NCBI GenBank assembly: GCA_050256015.1
Contig: JBFWIL010000102.1
Span: 1-8,588 of the forward strand
DNA: 8,588 nt
Reading direction: 5' to 3'
Source of the DNA: JBFWIL01 sp050256015
GTDB taxonomy: Bacteria > Bacteroidota > Bacteroidia > Bacteroidales > Prolixibacteraceae
Shown: positions 5,876-8,588 of the stretch, piece by piece
How positions within the stretch are numbered: the first letter of the stretch is position 1
How the letters are laid out: each line of letters begins with the position of its first letter
Position numbers and translations under genes: made by a program
Notes under the pieces: model-generated
The model's database searches: none
What the model was told of the DNA's origin: nothing
What the model saw: only the letters and a program-made list of their open reading frames with translations

Positions 5876-6784
5876 TTAGCTATCCGGCCGGTCACTACTT
5901 TCCGTTCGGACCAGCTTATTTGGAAAAGCAATCCGGTTGCGGTAATTCCGGGGGGATAGTCCGGTTTTCTTCCGGAAGTCTTTGGAAAAGTAATAGGGGT
6001 CGGAATAGCCCATCAGAAAGGCGATTTCCTTAATCTTCTTCCGGCTGAAATCCAGGTATTCGCAGGCTTTGCTTATCTTTAGGTGGGAGAAGTAGTTCAG
6101 CGGACTGTAGCCTGTCTTCCGGCGGAAGACAGAAGTCAGGTAAGAAGGGGAGTACCCGGCTTCTCCGGCTATTTCTTCCAGCGTCAGCTGTTTGTGCAGG
6201 TTTTGTTCCATTAACCGGATGGCCCGGCTTACCCCCGGGTTTTGTTCTTCCATCAGGTCGTCGCTGGTCCTGCTGTTGTATACAAAGGTACCCAGCAGAT
6301 GCCCAAAGCACAGGCAGATATAAGGGTAGTTGGCGTTGAAATAGCCTCTCTCCAGGTTCTTGAAAAGCTCGTCAAAAAGCATTTCCCTGTTGGCCACCTG
6401 GTTGTTCCCCGTGGGGATCAGGTCGCGTACCACGGTAAAATCCTTTTCCATGATTCGTGTTTTTTCGCCGTTGAATTTGCTGGTCAGAAAAACAGAGGGG
6501 TCGGTGGTGCCGGTCTGGATCCGGAAGGTGAATCCTTTGGGGATAATGCAGTACTGGTTCCGGCTGAAGGGTACCAGATCGCCCGCGATCTGAATGATTG
6601 CTTCCCCTTTGGTGCAGTATATCAGCAGGTGGTCTTCCAGGCGGTAGTGTTCCGACCAGAGGGTATTTCTTCTTACCAGTACTTCGGCCAGTTCGGAGAC
6701 ATACAGATCGCGGGTGAGGGGATTAGCCTGCTGTTCTTTCAACAGGTAACCGGGTATTTTAATAAAGCGTTTTTTCAGGATCAT
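5876..6784 (-). CDS. AraC-family transcriptional regulator with cupin-like sensor domain
   Basis: The 302-residue protein has a beta-rich N-terminal sensor (about 25-120) of AraC cupin type (HLLIYCTKGEAIIQIAGD at 52-69, QYCIIPKGFTFRIQTG at 77-92), a helical linker, and a C-terminal pair of helix-turn-helix motifs: LTLEEIAGEAGYSPSYLTSV (200-219) and IKEIAFLMGYSDPYYFSKDF (251-270), closing with the family signature KKTGLSPRNYR (272-282). Such proteins sense a small ligand and usually activate neighbouring genes. It is transcribed away from the corrinoid unit across a 101-base shared region and towards the glycosidase gene. Regulation of the corrinoid unit, the glycosidase, or both is an inference from position. 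The length is normal and the domains are intact. No perfect -7 box was found for its own promoter. Confidence 0.88.
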   Translation of the reverse strand: MILKKRFIKIPGYLLKEQQANPLTRDLYVSELAEVLVRRNTLWSEHYRLEDHLLIYCTKGEAIIQIAGDLVPFSRNQYCIIPKGFTFRIQTGTTDPSVFLTSKFNGEKTRIMEKDFTVVRDLIPTGNNQVANREMLFDELFKNLERGYFNANYPYICLCFGHLLGTFVYNSRTSDDLMEEQNPGVSRAIRLMEQNLHKQLTLEEIAGEAGYSPSYLTSVFRRKTGYSPLNYFSHLKISKACEYLDFSRKKIKEIAFLMGYSDPYYFSKDFRKKTGLSPRNYRNRIAFPNKLVRTESSDRPDS

Positions 6785-6885
6785 GCCGTAGTAAATTTCT
6801 GCAGAGTAATATATGACATCTTTATCGCAAAAAATACTATTTTATTCAAAATTTATAGCCGGTACTTTTGAAAAAAAGATCAATC
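6785..6885. promoter_or_regulatory. Divergent control region between the AraC regulator and the corrinoid unit
   Basis: These 101 AT-rich bases separate the two divergent starts and carry the promoter of the corrinoid unit at 6863-6870. I see no clear pair of AraC-type direct repeats, and the space is too short for a cobalamin riboswitch on the corrinoid side, whose leader would be only about ten bases. Confidence 0.45.
6863..6870 (+). promoter_or_regulatory. -7 box of the corrinoid unit
   Basis: TACTTTTG is a perfect TAnnTTTG, identical to the tRNA-Val -7 box. It lies 15 bases before the ATG at 6886 and predicts transcription starting about ten bases before it. This decides the start codon: a TTG at 6868 that would lengthen the protein lies inside the promoter and should not be transcribed. 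Confidence 0.6.
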
Positions 6886-7554
6886 ATGAGTGAATTACTG
6901 GTAAAGCTGGCCGAATGTGTGGAATTTGGCAAGATTAATATGGCTTCTCCTTATCCGCCCCAGATGAAAGGACAGGAAGGAGCGGACGAAATTACCCGGC
7001 GGGCGCTGGAAGAAGGAATTGAGCCGCAGGATGTACTGGCGAAGGGACTGATGCCCGGCATGGAACGGGTAGGTGTCAAATTCAGGGAGAACAAGGTGTT
7101 TGTTCCCCAGGTGCTTATGTCGGCCAAAGCCATGAGCACGGCCATGTTGCATTTGAAGCCGCATTTTCTCTCCGGAGCCGCCAAACAGAAAGGAACCCTG
7201 ATTATCGGAACGGTGCTGGGTGACCTGCACGATATTGGTAAAAATCTGGTTGGTATGATGGTGGAAGGCAGTGGTTACAGGGTCATTGACCTGGGTACCG
7301 ATGTGAATTCGGATAAATTTATTATTGCCCTTCGGGAAAATCCGGGGGCGGTGGTTGGCCTTTCGGCCTTGCTGACGACCACCATGGTCAATATGGAGCG
7401 GATTACCAAAGAAATCAAGGAAGCGATGCCGGGTACCCTGGTTGCGGTGGGTGGAGCCCCGGTGAGCAGCGATTTTTGTGAGAAGATCGGAGCGGACCAT
7501 TATTCGGCCGACCCGCAGGGTCTGGTGGAATATCTGAACCGGAAATGTGCCTGA
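6886..7554 (+). CDS. Corrinoid (cobalamin-binding) protein of a methyltransferase system
   Basis: This 222-residue cytosolic protein belongs to the small corrinoid proteins (MtbC/MttC/MtaC type) that carry a methyl group on cobalt between a substrate-specific methyltransferase and a second transferase. Residues 5-95 form the helical cap domain and 103-218 the Rossmann-like B12 domain. The signature DxHxxG is present as DLHDIG (113-118), with His115 as the expected lower cobalt ligand. It is followed by the SxL motif (GLSALLTTT, 158-166) and the glycine turn GGAP (189-192). Length and motif order are standard and complete. The ATG at 6886 fits both the family's opening and the promoter. The following activation-domain gene begins within ten bases or overlaps it. 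No methyltransferase is present in the window, so the methyl donor is unknown. Confidence 0.92.
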   Translation: MSELLVKLAECVEFGKINMASPYPPQMKGQEGADEITRRALEEGIEPQDVLAKGLMPGMERVGVKFRENKVFVPQVLMSAKAMSTAMLHLKPHFLSGAAKQKGTLIIGTVLGDLHDIGKNLVGMMVEGSGYRVIDLGTDVNSDKFIIALRENPGAVVGLSALLTTTMVNMERITKEIKEAMPGTLVAVGGAPVSSDFCEKIGADHYSADPQGLVEYLNRKCA

Positions 7555-7564
7555 CTTTGTACGG

Positions 7565-8275
7565 ATGACGATTCATGAAATTTCCTTTTCTCCCGATGAA
7601 CTGGCGGTTAACCGGCAGGAAATGAAAGCTGTGCTGGGCTTTTCCGAGAGCTGTCCGGAGCCTTTTAACCGCTATCTGGAAGAAGTCTGGGAATATACAG
7701 GGAAGCTGGGCGATATCCGGGCAGTATACCGGGTGGTGGATCAGCCCGAAATGAACGCTGGGGGCGGGAAGCTTCTGGCCGGTGGACTGGAATTTGAAGT
7801 GGGCAATACCATTTTGAAGGAACTCCGGTATTCCGAACAGCTGGTTTTTTTTATTTGTACGGCCGGGGAACGGATCAGTTCCCGTGCCTCAAAGTTGCTG
7901 GAAGGAGATAATCTGCCCCTTGGTTATTTGTATGATGTAGCCGGCTCGTATCTTGTGGAAGCCGCGGCCGACCGTATGCAGCAGCTTTTGGGCGAAGGGT
8001 TCTGTACTTCGGAATTACATATGACCAACCGGTACAGTCCGGGTTACTGCCACTGGCCGGTAAGCGGCCAGCAAGCCCTCTTTTCCCTTTTTGGGAGTCA
8101 GACCTGCGGGGTGAGGCTTACCTCCTCTTCCCTGATGTTACCGGTGAAGTCGGTTAGCGGGCTGATAGGCATCGGCCGGCAGGTGCGCTACCGGGATTAT
8201 CCCTGTGAGCTTTGTTCCATGAAATCCTGTAGTTACCGCAGCTTTAAACAGAAAAAAAACAGACGGATTCAATGA
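7565..8275 (+). CDS. Stand-alone vitamin B12-dependent methionine synthase activation-domain-like protein
   Basis: This 236-residue protein resembles the C-terminal activation domain of MetH, which binds S-adenosylmethionine and supports reductive methylation of oxidised cobalamin. Visible signatures are NRYSPGYCHW (155-164), matching the RxxxGY region around the SAM site, and SSLMLPVKSVSGLIGIG (188-204). The C-terminus has a cysteine cluster C214xxC217xxxxC222xYR, which might bind metal or act in electron transfer. It follows the corrinoid gene closely. Two starts are possible: the ATG at 7565 (ten bases after the stop) or a GTG at 7547 (overlapping by eight bases and adding six residues). 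I prefer the ATG. The likely role is to reactivate or methylate the neighbouring corrinoid protein; the match to MetH is by motif only. Confidence 0.85.
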   Translation: MTIHEISFSPDELAVNRQEMKAVLGFSESCPEPFNRYLEEVWEYTGKLGDIRAVYRVVDQPEMNAGGGKLLAGGLEFEVGNTILKELRYSEQLVFFICTAGERISSRASKLLEGDNLPLGYLYDVAGSYLVEAAADRMQQLLGEGFCTSELHMTNRYSPGYCHWPVSGQQALFSLFGSQTCGVRLTSSSLMLPVKSVSGLIGIGRQVRYRDYPCELCSMKSCSYRSFKQKKNRRIQ

Positions 8276-8374
8276 TGGAGGAATGAATTGCTGATTAGGT
8301 CTGTGAAACAGCCGGCTTTCCTTTTGGCAAAGAATGATTTGGTAGGGAAAGACATCAGTATAACACTCCCCTAA
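8272..8374 (+). pseudogene. Broken third gene of the corrinoid unit (frameshift, then truncation)
   Basis: ATGATG at 8272-8277 overlaps the preceding TGA stop (ATGA), the usual layout of a coupled next cistron, but this frame stops after four codons (8284-8286). The sequence holds a tandem GAATGAAT at 8281-8288. Removing one GAAT would join the start to a coding-like frame that continues to a TAA at 8372-8374, including LLIRSVKQPAFLLAK and then NDLVGKDISITLP. The base composition of this stretch is like the upstream genes up to about 8356, after which the DNA turns AT-rich. An alternative is a TTG start at 8288 with GGAGG (8277-8281) upstream. Either way the frame ends too early for a normal gene. 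I do not recognise the product. Confidence 0.4.
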
Positions 8375-8588
8375 AATTGGGTAGTAGAATAAGTAAAAAA
8401 GGATTAAATTTAAGAGTTCAAAGGAGGAAAAATGAAAATCAATTGCAGAAATATAGTTTGTCCTTCAATATATAGAGGCAGCGTTGGCAGGCATCTTATA
8501 CATATAATTACCGAACATTTATTCAAATAAATATTTTATGCATTTTTGTATTTTATTACTGTTATCATCGGTCAGACTCAGCCTCCAA
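8357..8588 (+). other. AT-rich segment after the break, possibly the end of an insertion element
   Basis: From about 8357 the composition changes abruptly. CACTCCCCTAAAATTGGG at 8364-8381 looks like the kind of terminal sequence found at insertion sequence ends, followed by an A-rich leader, a perfect AGGAGG (8422-8427) and a small reading frame. No transposase is encoded in what can be seen, and only one end would be in the window. After 8530 I see no gene. The insertion-element reading is an inference. Confidence 0.3.
8432..8530 (+). CDS. Short reading frame with a perfect Shine-Dalgarno sequence, 32 residues
   Basis: The ATG at 8432 lies four bases after AGGAGG (8422-8427), much stronger than any ribosome site of the neighbouring genes. 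It opens a frame of 32 codons (MKINCRNIVCPSIYR at its start) ending in TAA at 8528-8530. The protein has two cysteines, is basic, and matches no family I know. A weak promoter may be formed by TTGG (8377-8380) and TAAATTTA (8405-8412). It may be a genuine small protein, or the front of an element-borne gene joined to unrelated DNA soon after its start codon. Confidence 0.3.
   Translation: MKINCRNIVCPSIYRGSVGRHLIHIITEHLFK

Noticed and set aside
6242..6871. 209-codon plus-strand frame opposite the AraC gene
   Set aside because: Overlaps the AraC gene in antisense; the AraC helix-turn-helix motifs are unmistakable on the other strand.
6868..6885. TTG start giving six extra residues on the corrinoid protein
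   Set aside because: The TTG is the last part of the TACTTTTG -7 box, so it would not be in the transcript. The ATG at 6886 matches the family start.
6785..6885. Cobalamin riboswitch before the corrinoid unit
   Set aside because: The space is too short and no B12-box-like or multi-stem structure is visible; the predicted leader is about ten bases.
6895..7500. 201-codon minus-strand frame
   Set aside because: Antisense shadow of the corrinoid protein gene, which carries the DxHxxG signature. The shadow is rich in His, Arg and Gln with no domain.

Overview
The window looks like a chromosomal segment of a Bacteroidota bacterium, probably an anaerobe or facultative anaerobe of the Bacteroidales/Marinilabiliales type. 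That placement is an inference. It rests on perfect TAnnTTTG -7 boxes before four transcription units, the scarcity of Shine-Dalgarno sequences, and the gene content: a NapC/NrfH-type cytochrome, a surface-type glycosidase lipoprotein, an AraC regulator and a corrinoid methyl-transfer module.

Layout, left to right. (1) Positions 1-1546, minus strand: a membrane-anchored tetraheme c-type cytochrome of the NapC/NrfH type fused in one chain to a SUMF1/FGE-like domain that lacks the catalytic cysteines. The first codons of a possible downstream operon partner lie at the very left edge. (2) 1845-1919: tRNA-Val(GAC) with its own -7 box. (3) 1920 to about 3650: an AT-rich islet directly behind the tRNA. 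It holds a cluster of GTAAC-type repeats resembling a recombinase attachment site, a probable dead gene tail (2245-2400), a striking repeat/palindrome control region (2375-2468) and an intact class II Fic AMPylator with an N-terminal DUF4172 domain and a C-terminal winged helix. (4) 3666-5825: a large predicted lipoprotein of the six-hairpin glycosidase type. (5) 5876-6784, minus strand: an AraC-family regulator, convergent with the glycosidase gene and divergent from the next unit. (6) 6886-8275: a two-gene unit of a corrinoid protein and a MetH-activation-domain-like protein. (7) 8272-8588: a third gene of that unit that appears broken, first by a 4-bp duplication and then by a switch to AT-rich sequence that may be the end of an insertion element.

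Functional reading. The corrinoid protein would carry a methyl group between an unseen methyltransferase pair, and its partner probably helps keep or reactivate the cobalamin. The AraC protein, sharing a 101-bp divergent region with this unit, is the obvious candidate regulator of it and possibly of the glycosidase. The Fic islet looks like an independent passenger with its own autoregulatory promoter. The cytochrome fusion is the start of a respiratory module that continues beyond the left edge.
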